This document shows, piece after piece, positions 10,500-22,543 of a DNA stretch of 64,000 bases. The notes under the pieces were generated by a model, which made no database searches, had not been told where the DNA came from, and saw only the letters and a program-made list of their open reading frames with translations. Numbering within the stretch: the first letter of the stretch is position 1; each line of letters begins with the position of its first letter. The position numbers were made by a program, and so were the translations under genes. The DNA lies in the NCBI GenBank assembly GCA_035048485.1, contig CM068583.1, positions 21,303,341 through 21,367,340 of the forward strand, written 5' to 3'. The stretch comes from Pteria penguin (lineage: Eukaryota > Mollusca > Bivalvia > Pterioida > Pteriidae).

Positions 10500-11410
10500 A
10501 TTATATATAAAAATCACCTACATTTTGAATGCAAATGCCCCCCTGGTTATTTTTGTAACGTAGGCATAACTCACATGACCAGGTCATCTACTCCTCATAA
10601 TCACCCACAAACAAAATTTACATCACTTTGCATAATAAAATTTGACCTAGATATCTTCATGATGTATCTTTATATCAAACATTAATTTGATATCTTTATC
10701 CATTTCTGAGATAATGAGCTGAAACTGCATATCTTAAGAAATTTTCAAAGGGGATAACTCTGACAAAAAAAATTGAACCATATCTAAATTATAACTTATT
10801 AACTTGACCCTAGACATCAATATATCAAGCTGTTCCTGAGAAAATGAAGAGAACTGCTAATTGCAAGAAATTTCGAAGTCCAAGGGGGATAACTCTCACA
10901 AAAATTATTGAACCAAAACCATATCTGAACTTGACCTAAATATGGTTTAGATGTATTGGTATATCAAATATAAATTCAATATCTTAATTGGCTCCAGAGA
11001 TAATGCGCGGAAACTGCTAATTCTAAGAAATTTCCTAAGTCCAAGGGGAATAACTCTGACAAAAATTATTGAACCATTATTAAATTTGAACTTGACCTAG
11101 ATATACTTAAGATGTATCTGTATGCACAATATCAAATCAATATCTCTGCCCGTTCCTGATATAATGAGTGGAAACTGCTAATTTTAAGAAATTTTCTAAG
11201 TCCAAGGGATATAACTATGATAAAAATTATTTAACAATAACCAAGTTTGGACTTGATTTAGATATCCTTAAGATGTATCTGTATACAAAATATCAATTCA
11301 ATATCTTTTTTTGGCTCCAGAGATAATGAGCAGAAACTGTAAATGGATCGACCAACAGACAGCAGCAAAACAATATGCCCCTCCTTCTTCAAAGGGGGGG
11401 GGGGCATAAA
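10500..11410 (+). mobile_element. Interspersed element with 161-bp internal tandem repeats, copy 1
   Basis: The core repeats at about 161 bp: the block GGAAACTGCTAATT plus AAGAAATTT recurs near 10850, 11010 and 11171, with partial units before (10724) and after (11333). The tail is ACCAACAGACAGCAGCAAAA and then a hairpin-like TATGCCCC...GGGGCATA. The head contains CCCCCTGGTTATTTTTGTAA. A second copy lies in the opposite orientation at 31255-32140 with the same head and tail. The architecture resembles bivalve Helitron-associated (pearl-like) elements, by inference. Confidence 0.75.
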
Positions 11411-11773
11411 AATACTCCATTTCTATATGTAAAGTACTGATATAAAAGTATAAAGATCCTTATTAATATAACAAGTAATATAAAATAAAATTATTCAATT
11501 TCTATAAAAACAGATATTACTAATTGATCCTCTAGAGAATGTTATAGGATTTTTCAATAAACAACATTCAAACATGTAATATAAAAATAACTTCACCTTA
11601 TCACATGAAATTTGTTTATATGAATTACTATGGTATATCTCAATACATGTATATGATTATTATGAATATATCTACATGTAATACACATTTAAAACATAAA
11701 ACATAATGTCTTTGGAGTCATCTAATTCCAGTATGACCAAAAATAACAAAGTTGCTTTCACATCATTAACAGA

Positions 11774-12631
11774 ATATTGATGACAAAAATGAAAGTTTCA
11801 AGCTTTTTATGCATCAAGCTTTTGGGGCTGAAGTTAATTTTGAATAAATATGCCAAGTGATAATATTCATACTAATACGTGAATAAAGCAAGAGGTGAAT
11901 CCTGAAGAAGAAAGGAAGGGGGGGGGTCATCTCTCAAGTAACTAAGATATACAAGTGAGACAGGAGGAAGGAGGTCTACACAGAGTTGACATATTGATGA
12001 CAAAAATGAAAGTTTCAAGTTTTTTATGCACCAAGCATATGTTAATTTTGAATAAATATGCCAAGTGATAATATTCATACTATAAGGGTACATGTGAATA
12101 AAGCAAGAGGTGAATCCTGAAGTAGGAGGGGTCATCTCTCAAGTAACTAAGATATACGAGTGAGACAAGGAGGAAGGAGGTCTACACAGAGATGATATAT
12201 TGATGACAAAAATGAAAGTTTCAAGTTTTTATGTGCCAAGCTTTTGGCTTATGTTAATTTTGAATAAATATGTCAAGGGATAATATTCATACTAAAAGGG
12301 TACATGTGAATAAAGCAAGAGGTGAATCCTGAAGAAGAAAGGAAGGGGGGGTCGTCTCTCAAGTAACTAAGATATACAAGTGAGACAGGAAGAAGGAGGT
12401 CTACACAGAGATGACATATTGATGAAAAAATGAAAGTTTCAAGTTTTTTATGCACCAAGCTTTTAGCTTATGTTAATTTTGAATAAATATGCCAAGTGAT
12501 AATATTCATACTAAAAGGGTACATGTGAATAAAGCAAGAGGTGAATCCTGAAGTAGGAGGGGTCATCTCTCAAGTAACTAAGATATACGAGTGAGACAGG
12601 AGGAAGGAGGTCTACACAGAGTTGATATACA
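11774..12631. repeat. Four tandem copies of a roughly 214-bp unit
   Basis: Each unit opens with ATATTGATGACAAAAATGAA (starts 11774, 11991, 12197, 12416) and includes AAGCAAGAGGTGAATCCTGA and TCTACACAGAG. Spacings are 217, 206 and 219 bp. Length varies mainly at a G-run and at an AAGCTTTTGGCTT segment. Minus-strand frames of 60-87 codons inside are by-products of the repeat. Confidence 0.9.
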
Positions 12632-13920
12632 ATCTCCTGTTATAGTATATAAAAATTGCATGATTTTATGAAGAATGAATGCAGTTTTTTCTTTATCTAA
12701 ATAGCTACAAATCTATATATCGTTGACATTAACATGATCTTTTAACAAAGCATGATTGAGAGATCAGAACATTTTTGCAACAGCTACATTTTATAACTTA
12801 GATGTAAAAAGAAAGCTGTGATTTTGTCTGAGAGACTGCCAGAAGTTGTCAAATCTTCAGGTAAATTAAGTTGTAGAATTATGTAATTTGTTCTCAGTTA
12901 ATATCATATTCTTACCTTTTGTGATATGTATGTATGACACATGGCATACTGTAAAGTGTAGGAAAGCTAAAAAGTCAAGAATATGGTTTTAAATGTGTAA
13001 ACTCATGTAATCAAAACATGTGAAATAAAGTTGTATTATGTATTGATTTTGTTTCTGATTTAAATCTTGGAAGTGAAAAAAAATTTGTAGGTATTTGTTT
13101 TGATATGCATGGATGAAAAATCAAGTATACTATTGGAAAGTACCGGGTATGTTAATTTGTTATTATCTTCATTAACTCATGATACAAGGATATACATAAT
13201 TTTGCACTGATATTATACAATAAAAAAATTAAAGCCAATTAAAATAATAAATAAAAATTTGTTTAAATAACAATAATAAATAAATAAAATCACAGTTCAT
13301 TAAAGCTGCTTGAAAGACTATTAGGCATGACACATTTATAAACAATAGTAACACCAATGCAATTGAAACACCATCACCATTTTTTACAATACTTTGCATA
13401 CGGAAATGGACAAGTTTTTACATTTGACACCAATATTGCATAATATGCCCATTGTTTCATTTCAGATCAGCAACTTTATTTAAATCATAAATATAAAGAG
13501 ATTTTTGTGGCTTACAGCGACAGTGATGTTGAAAAATTTCCTTCAGACTGACAAAATTCTGAAATTGTTTCTATTTATCTACTTCATTGTCCTGACTGAC
13601 AATATTTTCAAAATCTCTGAAAATGACTGACATGTTTGAAAACATTTCAACATCTCTGCAATGACTATGACAGAAGTGTAGTGACATTCAACTGTATGGT
13701 CACAGGCAACAATAAACTCAGTCTGACTGAGTTCATAAATCTAAGTTGTCAAAATTATGGCCCATAAAATATTTTATACCAAAGTCTACAATGGTATTTA
13801 AAGATTCATGTTTGAGTATCCAAATTATGGGCTGGGCACAATGACCTTAGATGGACAGCACCATACCTTAATATGTCCCATTTGAAAAAAAGTGAATGAT
13901 TATAAAACAAAAGAAATGCC
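12632..13920. other. No gene seen
   Basis: AT-rich intergenic DNA with no long frame, paired splice signals or clear repeat. Confidence 0.5.
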
Positions 13921-13921
13921 T

Positions 13922-14950
13922 AGGGTGGCATAATAAGCCCATTGCTTAGCTTGAAGGGGATCAATTTGAATGAATATAAAGTATTGAATCCAATATCTTG
14001 AGAAAAACTGCTGGAGGAAGCCCTTAAAATATTGCGTCGCATGGATAGGAAAATTGAGTACTAAGGATATTCAAATTACCTGGAATCAAAGGAAGATAAA
14101 TTATATAACAAGGGGTACAACTCTGGCAAATTGAAAGTAATTATACCTAAATGCAAACTGGAACTGGCCCTCATTGATATAAATGTATATGCCAAGTTTC
14201 AATCCAATATCTTGAAACACTGCATAAAGAAATCCGGAAAACTGTAAAATCCTTGAAAATTTCTAAGTTCAAGGGCCTTAACTTTGGCAAAACCAAAGCA
14301 ATCATGCCCAAATGCAAACTGGCACTGCCCCTAATTGAAATAGAGTAATAAAGCAAGTTTTAATCAAACACCTTTAAAGACTAAAGAAAAAAGTCTGGAA
14401 AACTAAAATCTTTGAAAATTTCTGTTTAAGGGCTGTAACTATGGTAGAACCAAAACAATTATACCCAAATGCAAATTGGTACTGACCCTCACTGATATAA
14501 AGTAATAAACCAAGTTTTAATCGAACACATTTAAAGACTGCAGAAAAAAGTCCGGAAAACTAAAATCCTTGAAAATTTTTAAGTTTATGGGTCGCAACTA
14601 TGGCAGAACCAAAGCAATTATACCCAAATGCAAACGGTACTGACCCTCATTGATATAAAGTTATATACTAAGTTTTAATTCAATACATTTAAAGGCTGCA
14701 GAAAAGAGTCCAGAAAACTAAAATCCTTGGAAATTTCAAAGTTCAAGGGTCGTAACTCTGGCAAAACCAAAGCAATCATACCAAAATGCGAACTGGCACT
14801 GATCCTCATTGATATAAAGTTATATGCCAAGTTTCAATTCAATTTCTTGAAAGACTGCAGAAAAATTAAGTCTGGAAAATATTACCTTTGACGGACAGAT
14901 GGACAGACAACGCCAAAACATAATATGTCCCGTCTAACGACAAGAGTATG
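13922..14950 (+). mobile_element. Interspersed element with 158-bp internal tandem repeats
   Basis: The head GCCTAGGGTGGCATAATAAG leads into repeats in which AAAATCCTTGAAAATTTC recurs at about 14245, 14404, 14561 and 14720. The tail is GGACAGACAACGCCAAAACA followed by TAATATGTCCCGTC. Head and tail match the element at 16062-17085 although the tandem cores differ. It lies just downstream of the tetraspanin gene (which is on the minus strand). Confidence 0.75.
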
Positions 14951-14996
14951 AAAAATTTCAATATAAAAATGGTTAAGCATGACAAAATGTACAAAA

Positions 14997-15000
<4 letters not shown>

Positions 15001-15031
<31 letters not shown>
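15001..15031. repeat. (TA)n microsatellite
   Basis: Sixteen or so TA dinucleotides, 18 bp beyond the tetraspanin stop codon and so probably inside its 3' UTR. Confidence 0.95.
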
Positions 15032-15034
<3 letters not shown>

Positions 15035-15048
15035 TCATAACTATATGA

Positions 15049-15942
15049 TTAAGTTGCCATGGCACTAGTTTCTAATGTTTTAAAATCTGAATTAGAGTGC
15101 CTGGAATGATCATCAACATCAACCATGTAAACAGTTCTGACAGCATTTTGTCTAGTCATTTTGGTAATCACAATTGCTGTCAGAAAAAAATTCACCACCT
15201 GAAAAAAAATCAAACATGGTCCAAAAATCTTTAAAAATATACACTGGTACTCCAGGAAGGAAAGCATGCTAGCATAGCATGCTGACGAATATATTGATAT
15301 TATACTTGAATTGATAGGTAAACTGACATTAGAAATATCAGTGCATGTCACTTTATCCTTTTTCTTTTCCTTTTCATCACATTCACAACTCTCTAGTCCT
15401 TGTTTAATGTACAATGTTGATGAAGCATTTTTTGTCATATTTATCCAGTCCATAGCATTTTTTTCGCCACAACATCTGAATTTCTTTTGTAATCCCCTCC
15501 AACATGAAAAATCTTTGTCAGGATTGTTGTAGAATTGATTGAAGTCTTTTTGAACTTCTAGTTTGAATTGTTTGCTATTGAGGAAATAATGGTCAGTGGA
15601 GGCATTTATACAGGAGGCAAGCTCTAGTACTATAACCACAGTAAACATCAAAACATACTGCTGGATGGTGAATATAACTGTACTACGCTGTAGCATTACA
15701 ATTACAACTGTACTGATAATTATGGAAAATACTCCCGATACCAACATTAATATTGGCGCTGAATAAAATCCAGACAGAAATTGGCAGTTAACACCTATAC
15801 AAAGACGCAGTAAAAGCCAGAGACCAATGCTGACTGTGATAATGCCTAGTGCCTGCATCAAGGTTAGGAAGATATTCTGAAGAATCCGAATAGTTTTGGA
15901 CTTTGTATCCCGATCCAGATGAGGAACTTTGACTTTCAGCAT
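15049..15942 (-). CDS. Tetraspanin, single coding exon, 297 residues
   Basis: Tetraspanins are four-pass membrane proteins that organise other membrane proteins into microdomains. From ATG 15942-15940 the product shows a short basic start, TM1 (about 21-44), TM2 (62-83), TM3 (93-115), a large extracellular loop (116-234) and TM4 (236-260). The loop carries the family CCG signature at 157-159, further cysteines (147, 186, 188, 200, 222) and several N-glycosylation sequons. I chose this ATG, not the one at 16035, because it lies 20 residues before TM1, has A at -3, and is preceded by a pyrimidine-rich acceptor (TTATTCTTTTCTTAG, AG at 15979-15978), suggesting an intron in the 5' UTR. The frame also stays open upstream to 16035 (328 residues). 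Lack of coding introns is unusual for a tetraspanin and could mean a retrocopy, but the frame is intact. Confidence 0.85.
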   Translation of the reverse strand: MLKVKVPHLDRDTKSKTIRILQNIFLTLMQALGIITVSIGLWLLLRLCIGVNCQFLSGFYSAPILMLVSGVFSIIISTVVIVMLQRSTVIFTIQQYVLMFTVVIVLELASCINASTDHYFLNSKQFKLEVQKDFNQFYNNPDKDFSCWRGLQKKFRCCGEKNAMDWINMTKNASSTLYIKQGLESCECDEKEKKKDKVTCTDISNVSLPINSSIISIYSSACYASMLSFLEYQCIFLKIFGPCLIFFQVVNFFLTAIVITKMTRQNAVRTVYMVDVDDHSRHSNSDFKTLETSAMAT

Positions 15943-16061
15943 TTTCTTTATCTTGCAAGTAGTATGTAGAGCTCTCTCTAAGAAAAGAATAAAGCAAGAA
16001 ACTGTCAAAGACAGTATTTCTGGATTGCAAAGCAATCTATCTATACATTAAACGACAGCAA

Positions 16062-17085
16062 AGCCTAGCGTGGTATAATATGCCCATAGCATAGTTTGAA
16101 GGGGAGGATTTTGAAAGTATGGAAATATTCCCTCCTTAAATTGTTCCATCTTCAATAGTTCATTCTGTATCCTGCGTACAAGCTTTTCTAAAAAAGTAGT
16201 ACTACAACCTTCACCTCTGACCTTGAAAAGCAAATTAATAAGTGTCTTTGTCTTGGCATGAGGAGTAAGTGTACCATGTCTTGGCATGAGGAGTAAGTGT
16301 ACAAAGTTTGACAGTTCTAGCCCCAATGGTTTGGTCTGTATCCTGCCTACAAGTATTTCCCACAACTTTGATCTTTGACTTCTGAACTTGAAAAACAATA
16401 GGCGTCTGTCTTGGCATAAGGAGTATGTGTACGAAGTTTGACAGTCTAAGCCCCAACCGTTTGGTCTGTATCCTGTCTACAAGGATTTCCTGCCAAGTTG
16501 TGCTACGACCTTGACCTTTGATCTCTGACCTTGAAAAACAATAGGCGTCTTTGTCTTTGCATGAAGAGTAAGTGTACCAAATTTGACAGTCATAGCCCCA
16601 ATGATTGGGTCTGTACCCTGCCTACAAAGGTTTCCTACCAAGCAGTACTACAACCTTGACCTTTGACCTTGAAAAAAAACAGGCGTTTTTGTCTTGGAAT
16701 AAAGAGTAAAGCTACCAAGTGTGACACAGACTTAGCCCAAACGGTTTGGTATGTATCCTGTCTACAAGTGTTTCTTACCAAGTAATACTATGACCTTGAC
16801 CTTTGATCTCTGACCTTGAAAAACAATAGGCGTCTTTGTCTTGGTATGAAGAGAAAGTGTACCAAGTTAGACTGTTCTAGCCCCAGCAGTTTGGTCTGTA
16901 TCCTGCCTACAAGGGTTTCCTACCAAATAGTACTACGACCTTGACTTTTGACCTTGAAAAACAATAGATATTTTTGTCTTGACATAAAGAGTAAAGGTAC
17001 CAAGTTTGATAGTCTTAGCTCCAACGGTTTGGTCTGGACAGACAGACAACGCCATACCATAATACGTCCTGTCAAAGACGGGCGT
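16062..17085 (+). mobile_element. Interspersed element with 140-bp internal tandem repeats
   Basis: The head GCCTAGCGTGGTATAATATG and the tail GACAGACAACGCCATACCAT match the element at 13922-14950. The core differs: GACCTTGAAAAACAATAGGC recurs near 16219, 16383, 16527, 16666, 16813 and 16949 (136-164 bp apart). Frames of 70-116 codons on the minus strand fall entirely within the repeats and are not genes. Confidence 0.75.
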
Positions 17086-17104
17086 ATAAAAACACAGGAA
17101 AAAG

Positions 17105-17935
17105 TACATAAGTTAATATAAAAAGTAGGTATCATTAATGGTATGCAAGAAATCAAGCTACAGGCAAAGTCAATCTGTGTTCACTGAAGCATGATATTGA
17201 GGTAAAGGTCACCAAATTCTTGATCAGTCAAGAAAAACTCAATGTCTAGATACCTACGAAATTCAATGTAAGTATCACTTATGGTATGCAAGAGATTAAG
17301 GTAAATGCAAAATCACTCTGTGTTCACTGAAACATGACATTGATCACCAAATTTGGCATCATTGGAGAAAAACTCATCAGTGTCTACAAACCTACCAAGT
17401 TTGACTTAGTTATCATTAATAGTATGCAAGAAATCATACTAAATGCCAAATCACTCTTTGTTCAATGAAGTGTAACATCAAGGTCAAGGTCAGCAAATTT
17501 TGCATCAGTCAAGAAGAACTCGTAAATGTCTACAAACCTACCAAGTTTGATGTAATTATAGGTAATGGTATGCAAAAAATGCAGCTAAACAAAAAATCAC
17601 TCTGTGTTCAATGAAACATGACATTAAGGTCTCAAAATTCTGCATTAGTTGGAAAGAACTCATCAATGTCTACAGACCTACCAAATTTGACATAGGTATC
17701 ATTTATGGTATGCAAGAAATCAAGCTAAATACAAAGTTCTCAAAATTCTGCATTAGTTGGAAAGAACTCATCAATGTCTACAGACCTACCAAATTTGACA
17801 CAGGTATCATTTATGGTATGCAAGAAATCAAGCTAAATACAAAGTGTTGATGTTGGACAAATTGTTTAAACCGGAATGACAGACAGACTTCACCGACTCA
17901 TAGACTGGATTTGCTTTGCAATCTGGTCAAAAAAT
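17105..17935. repeat. Tandem repeat of about 138 bp, six units
   Basis: The motif TATCATTAATGGTATGCAAG recurs with changes at about 17130, 17271, 17408, 17546, 17694 and 17802. The last interval is only 108 bp because part of the unit is missing. The array ends in a tail with GACAGACAGACTTCACCGAC, like the neighbouring elements, so it is probably a third element of the same architecture. Confidence 0.75.
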
Positions 17936-18867
17936 AAAATAACGTCAAATTGAACTCATAAAAAATGTTTAAAGTGCTTGTGATATGGCATGAATACAGA
18001 CAAAATTGTATATTCTGTAATTTACATGTATGCATTATCAAACCAAATGAGGAAGATGTTTTCACTAACATGTGTACGGTGGTGGTTAGTGTTTAGTATT
18101 GGAGAAAACTTGAGTACATGTATGAAGAGAATAAGCAAGTTAACAGACTTACTAACTTTCCTGTTTGATCACACTAGAGAACAACTCTGTCTTGATATAG
18201 GTGAGAGTATTGAGTGACTTTAAACAAAGCATCTAAAGCTATTCATGCAGCCTATTGTTCATTATGACACAAGATTAGAAGTTTCAGTTTTTTTATTTCT
18301 GATTTCTCAACATTCTTTGTCTTTTAATTTAAAAGCTAAATTCATCTGCAAGCAATAATAGCATAGGAGGCAGAACCCTATACATTGATTTCTGTTCTCT
18401 CATTAAAGGCTACGAAAATTTATGTTGACCAAGCACTCGCTAAATTTTTGCCAAATTTGCATGGTGGTTGCTCCATCTATCTAAGATGTATGTTCTTTTA
18501 CATTATGTAATACATGTACCTCACAACCAGCAACCACTAGGATATGGATGCATCTATTTTTACATTTTTATTACACAAATGGTATTGAAAGTATTTTTAC
18601 AGACTCATGTATTTGGACAGTTGATTACCCTCTCTGCCCTATGTTGTCGTGCTCTGGATCCATCCTTGACAGATCTGACTGAAAAACAACATCTTCAGGG
18701 GACCCTGAGTACTTCATCCTTATTAAGTTTTATCAAAGTCCCTTCCGTGGTAATCTGAGAAGGATTTTAAAATGTGAAAGTTTATGCAAAGTGGACAGGC
18801 CGATGCTATGAGAATCTCATTTGAGCATTTAGCTCAGATGAATGAAAAGATGTGAAATTTTCATTGA
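17936..18867. other. No gene seen
   Basis: Frames at 17990-18217 and 18468-18758 have no recognisable domain, signal peptide or partner exon. I see no repeat structure. Confidence 0.4.
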
Positions 18868-19313
18868 ACTGGTTGGGGACAACCTCTCATTTTAGAAACA
18901 ATCACTAATATGTGTTACGACCTCTGTTTTAAAGTAATCATTTTAAAAAGTACTTAAACATAAAATTTTGGAATTTTGATTTCAAATTCAAAAGGGCACA
19001 TCTTAACAACATACTGAGTATAGTTTAAAAAACAAAGTTGACATCTTTAGTTACCCTATTGAAGTTTATAGCTGCAACATTTGTGCTGCTATGAACTCCA
19101 AAATGGCAACTTGAAAAGGCGATAACTCCATTGTAACTTATATTTAGTAAGTAGATAAGCCCTTTTAAGTTTAAAGTCAAATTCTAAAACTTTTATTTTT
19201 AGTACAATGTACTTGTTTACTTCTTCTTAGTCCTTAAAAGTACTTACTTCTATCACAGAATCTTACTCTTTTGTGTGATTGTCTCTCAAATGAGAGGTTG
19301 CCTCCAATCTGTT
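18868..19313. mobile_element. Possible non-autonomous DNA transposon, 446 bp
   Basis: About 38 bp at the left (centred on GACAACCTCTCATTTTAGAA, 18878-18897) is repeated inverted at the right end (19275-19313) with several mismatches; AACCTCTCATTT and ACAATCAC are exact. No coding frame lies between. Outer ends and target duplication are not clear. Confidence 0.5.
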
Positions 19314-20141
19314 GAAGTACTTGGAAGTAGGAAATGTAAATAAATGGTAAATCTACAGATCAATGTCTATGAATATCGTTGTTCGAGTCGTGTAAAGGTA
19401 AGAAATACTTCTACTTACATTTCATTTGCTTTCTTACTGATAAAATTTATATCTATCCCAACATATTAATTTCAAAATTAAGTTATTTGCAAACATTTAG
19501 TAAACTTTCGTTTCGAAATAGCCAATGCAATAATCGATTAAAGATCTGCCATTTGTAAACAAGTGATCACAGTTACGTAAATGCTTTTACACGTTTAAAA
19601 AGAATTCGAAGCGTTTGAATGATGTGAGTGGTAATGGACAACTCGGTAATCTGACTTGCTTATCAAACATTATCAGCAGTTCAATAAAAATACAAAGAAT
19701 TTTGTTATTGCCTCACAGTTTTAAACAATTCTTAATTTTCCGTTTATGTCATTTTATAAAAGACTTTGGAATATAAGGGTGGACACTAAAGAGACCCTGA
19801 AAAATATATTTTCATCGTGAAATATCAAGAAAACTGCTTTCAACATTATTCGAATACAGTGCTTTGGCCAGTTTTTTGAACAATTTTGCCGAAAATTAAG
19901 AGTTTACACAGTGCTGAAAACCAAAAGAGCATATTTGTCACAATGATATGGAAAGTGACTACTGAGATGTTTTGAAGAGTTTTCGACTGTTCTCCACTGT
20001 TGATATTGTGATTTAAAATAATTTTATTCGTTGTTGAAAATGTTAATTGAATGTGAGATATTTGAAAAATTTTCCATTTCAAATCCTGCCATGAAGAAAG
20101 GTTCAGATAGATACTAGGATATCAAACTACATATAAAAATG

Positions 20142-20385
20142 CAAAAAAAAAAAAGAAAAAAAAAAAAAATAAAAAAAATAAAAGAAAACAAAAGAAAAGA
20201 AAAGAAAAGAAACCAACTACAACAGAAACACCCCCCCCCCCACACACACATACACCAAAAAAAAAAAAAAAAATAATAATAAAAAAAAAAAATAAATAAA
20301 TAAAATAAAAATAAATAAATAAAAAAATAAATAAAATTAAACACCCAAACCTCCCTCCCCCTCCCCCCAAAAAATACTAAAAACC

Positions 20386-20457
<72 letters not shown>

Positions 20458-20545
20458 AAAAAAAAAAAAAAAAAAAAAAAACAAAAAAACCCCAAACAAA
20501 CACCACCCCACCCCAAAACAAAACAAAAACAAATAACAAACCCCA
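20142..20545. repeat. A-rich low-complexity tract
   Basis: Long A-runs broken by single C, T or CCC steps, with short (AAAGA)n, CA and AAAT patches. The reverse strand gives frames of up to 146 codons made almost only of Phe, Leu, Ile and Trp, which are artefacts. Assembly errors are likely in such a tract. Confidence 0.95.
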
Positions 20546-20599
20546 CATACACAAAAATTAGTCACTATGTAAGTAGTTACTCCACTTCACTAGAACAGT

Positions 20600-21240
20600 G
20601 TTGCGCCACAACACTGTCGACAAAGTCAACATTCTTGATCGTCAATATCAGTTGATCTTTACAAGTAAGAATGAATCAAATGATAGACAACATCGCTGTC
20701 AACAGAGTTGCAATGGTACATGTATTTTCATGACTTATCCCATAAAACCTCTTGTACAACTATATAAGTCATTGGAAATGGAACAAGTTCTCATCATCTT
20801 CAGAAAATGCATCGAAACAGGAACTACCTCTGCTGACTAGAAAACCAGTGTGTCGTATAATTTTAAGAAAGGAGAAAAATTCAAAGAAAGTAATTATAGG
20901 ACAATAGCTCCTACCTGTCTTTGTTGTATGCCATCACAGTATAAATCTGTTAGCAAAAAGATGGATCAACGTTTAACTGGATAAACACGACATTCTGACT
21001 GTCTGCAAAGATGCTCGTAGGGCCAGGTGTGACAAATACAGCTTCTTATTCCGCAGACTTGCTAGAATTACTAGATTGGAACAAGAAGCACGGCATCTCA
21101 GTACAAGACTCTAGTTAACCTTCTACAGGCCGAGTACTACATCAATGTCTCCTTATAAAACTGGACCGTCTTGGCATTTGGGCACTCACTTTCCTGTATC
21201 AGATCGTTTTCATTGGACATAGCGGAAAAGATAATGTCGA
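20600..21240 (+). mobile_element. Non-LTR retrotransposon (LINE) remnant, CR1/Jockey-like RT
   Basis: Conceptual pieces in shifting frames follow the order of a LINE reverse transcriptase: NILDRQYQLIFTSKNESN, then LYKSLEMEQVLIIFRKCIET, then the SADWKT-FKKGEKFKESNYR motif in which the Trp codon has become TAG near 20838, then a degraded HLDKHDILT-like segment near 20975. The order and the FKKG-NYR motif are typical of CR1/Jockey-type elements. It is 5'-truncated, lacks the catalytic YADD region and cannot be functional. Confidence 0.6.
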
Positions 21241-21840
21241 ATGACTCTTCATCAAACCTTGTATCGGTAATCAGAGGAGGTTTTTGTTTTTGCTTTTGTT
21301 TGTTTGTTTGTTTGGTTTTTTTTTGGGGGGGGGGGGGATGGGGAGGGGAGGAGGAATGACTCTTCAGGAACTGTGTACTACAAAATCTAGTTGCTTAAAA
21401 CGACTGTGTTCTCAACTGAGAGAGAACCACGGAACAAATTAAAGTTGCAATACCCTAGAGATTGGCTCGCAGGAATTCAGAATGAATAAATTGGAGATTA
21501 TTCCCCATTCAGAAAGTGTAGAATTCCCACGTGTGAAACGCCTGTCAGGAATAATACACTATAATCTAATGACAGAGAGTACGTTAAGCGCATGGCTTGG
21601 GGCGCCGACGATCTGGGTTTCATTTCCGGATTTCGCCACAATATTTAAGTGGTTGGTTACCTTCTGCTTCCATGTCGTGATATAACTGAAATATTGTAAA
21701 ACTCCAATCTACCAAAAGAAAATACCACTATGTGTGCCATGGAATGGAGATATCTCGGGACTTATCGTAGTCTTCCCATATTAATAAAGCAGTAACCCCT
21801 GGTACCTGAATCTAAATTTCTTATAACCACTGAAGTTAAG

Positions 21841-21982
21841 ATAACAGCTGTAACTACTGTTACAAGACAATCTGAGTACAACTCATGACACCAAGAATAG
21901 TAATCAAATTAATAACAGCTGTAACTACTGTTACAAGACAATCTGAGTATAACTCATGACACCAAGAATAGTAATCAAATTA
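21841..21982. repeat. 71-bp tandem duplication
   Basis: Two head-to-tail copies (21841-21911 and 21912-21982), each starting ATAACAGCTGTAACTACTGT, differing at one base seen. Recent by its identity. Confidence 0.95.
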
Positions 21983-22109
21983 ATATTCACAATACGACGT
22001 GTCTAAAGTACAAAGTGTGTTTTAAGTTGTATGTTTTGAATAAGAAACTTCGCTACATGAACAACTGTACTGTAGTATTATTTTAAAACACCAGAAATGT
22101 GTACTCTGT

Positions 22110-22251
22110 CATGCTAGAACCTGTTGGCCATCTTACACATATGATAGTGGTCGCTTTCATCTGAAATCATTCCTGCGGATCATGTTAGAACCTGTTGGCC
22201 ATCTTACACATATAATAGTAGTCGCTTTCATCTGAAATGATTCCTGCGGAT
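22110..22251. repeat. Second 71-bp tandem duplication
   Basis: Two copies (22110-22180 and 22181-22251) starting CATG(C/T)TAGAACCTGTTGG. The sequence is unrelated to the 71-bp unit 130 bp upstream, although the length is the same. Confidence 0.95.
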
Positions 22252-22543
22252 CATTACGTAAAAAAGTAATAACATGTATCAAGCTTCAAAGATATGGTGG
22301 TAACAGTGGTATCAGTGTGAACGTTAAAAGTGAGGGATGGGAATAAATATTTGAGAAGTACCCGGTATGTATCAAATATTTGATTATGTGTTTTGTATTC
22401 GATATTGCACTTTTACATATGGTGTAACTTTTTAATTACATAATGTATGCTAAGTATACTTATGGTTAAAAGGCAATATAGATATTTTCGTATTTAGGAA
22501 AAAACAAGAAAGATAATTTAACATAAAGATATTCATTGTCATA

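Noticed and set aside
16048..17156. Minus-strand frames of 73-116 codons near the tetraspanin
   Set aside because: They lie inside the 140-bp tandem repeats and repeat the same peptide pieces.
20114..20565. Overlapping Phe/Leu-rich minus-strand frames of up to 146 codons
   Set aside because: They are translations of an A-rich low-complexity tract.
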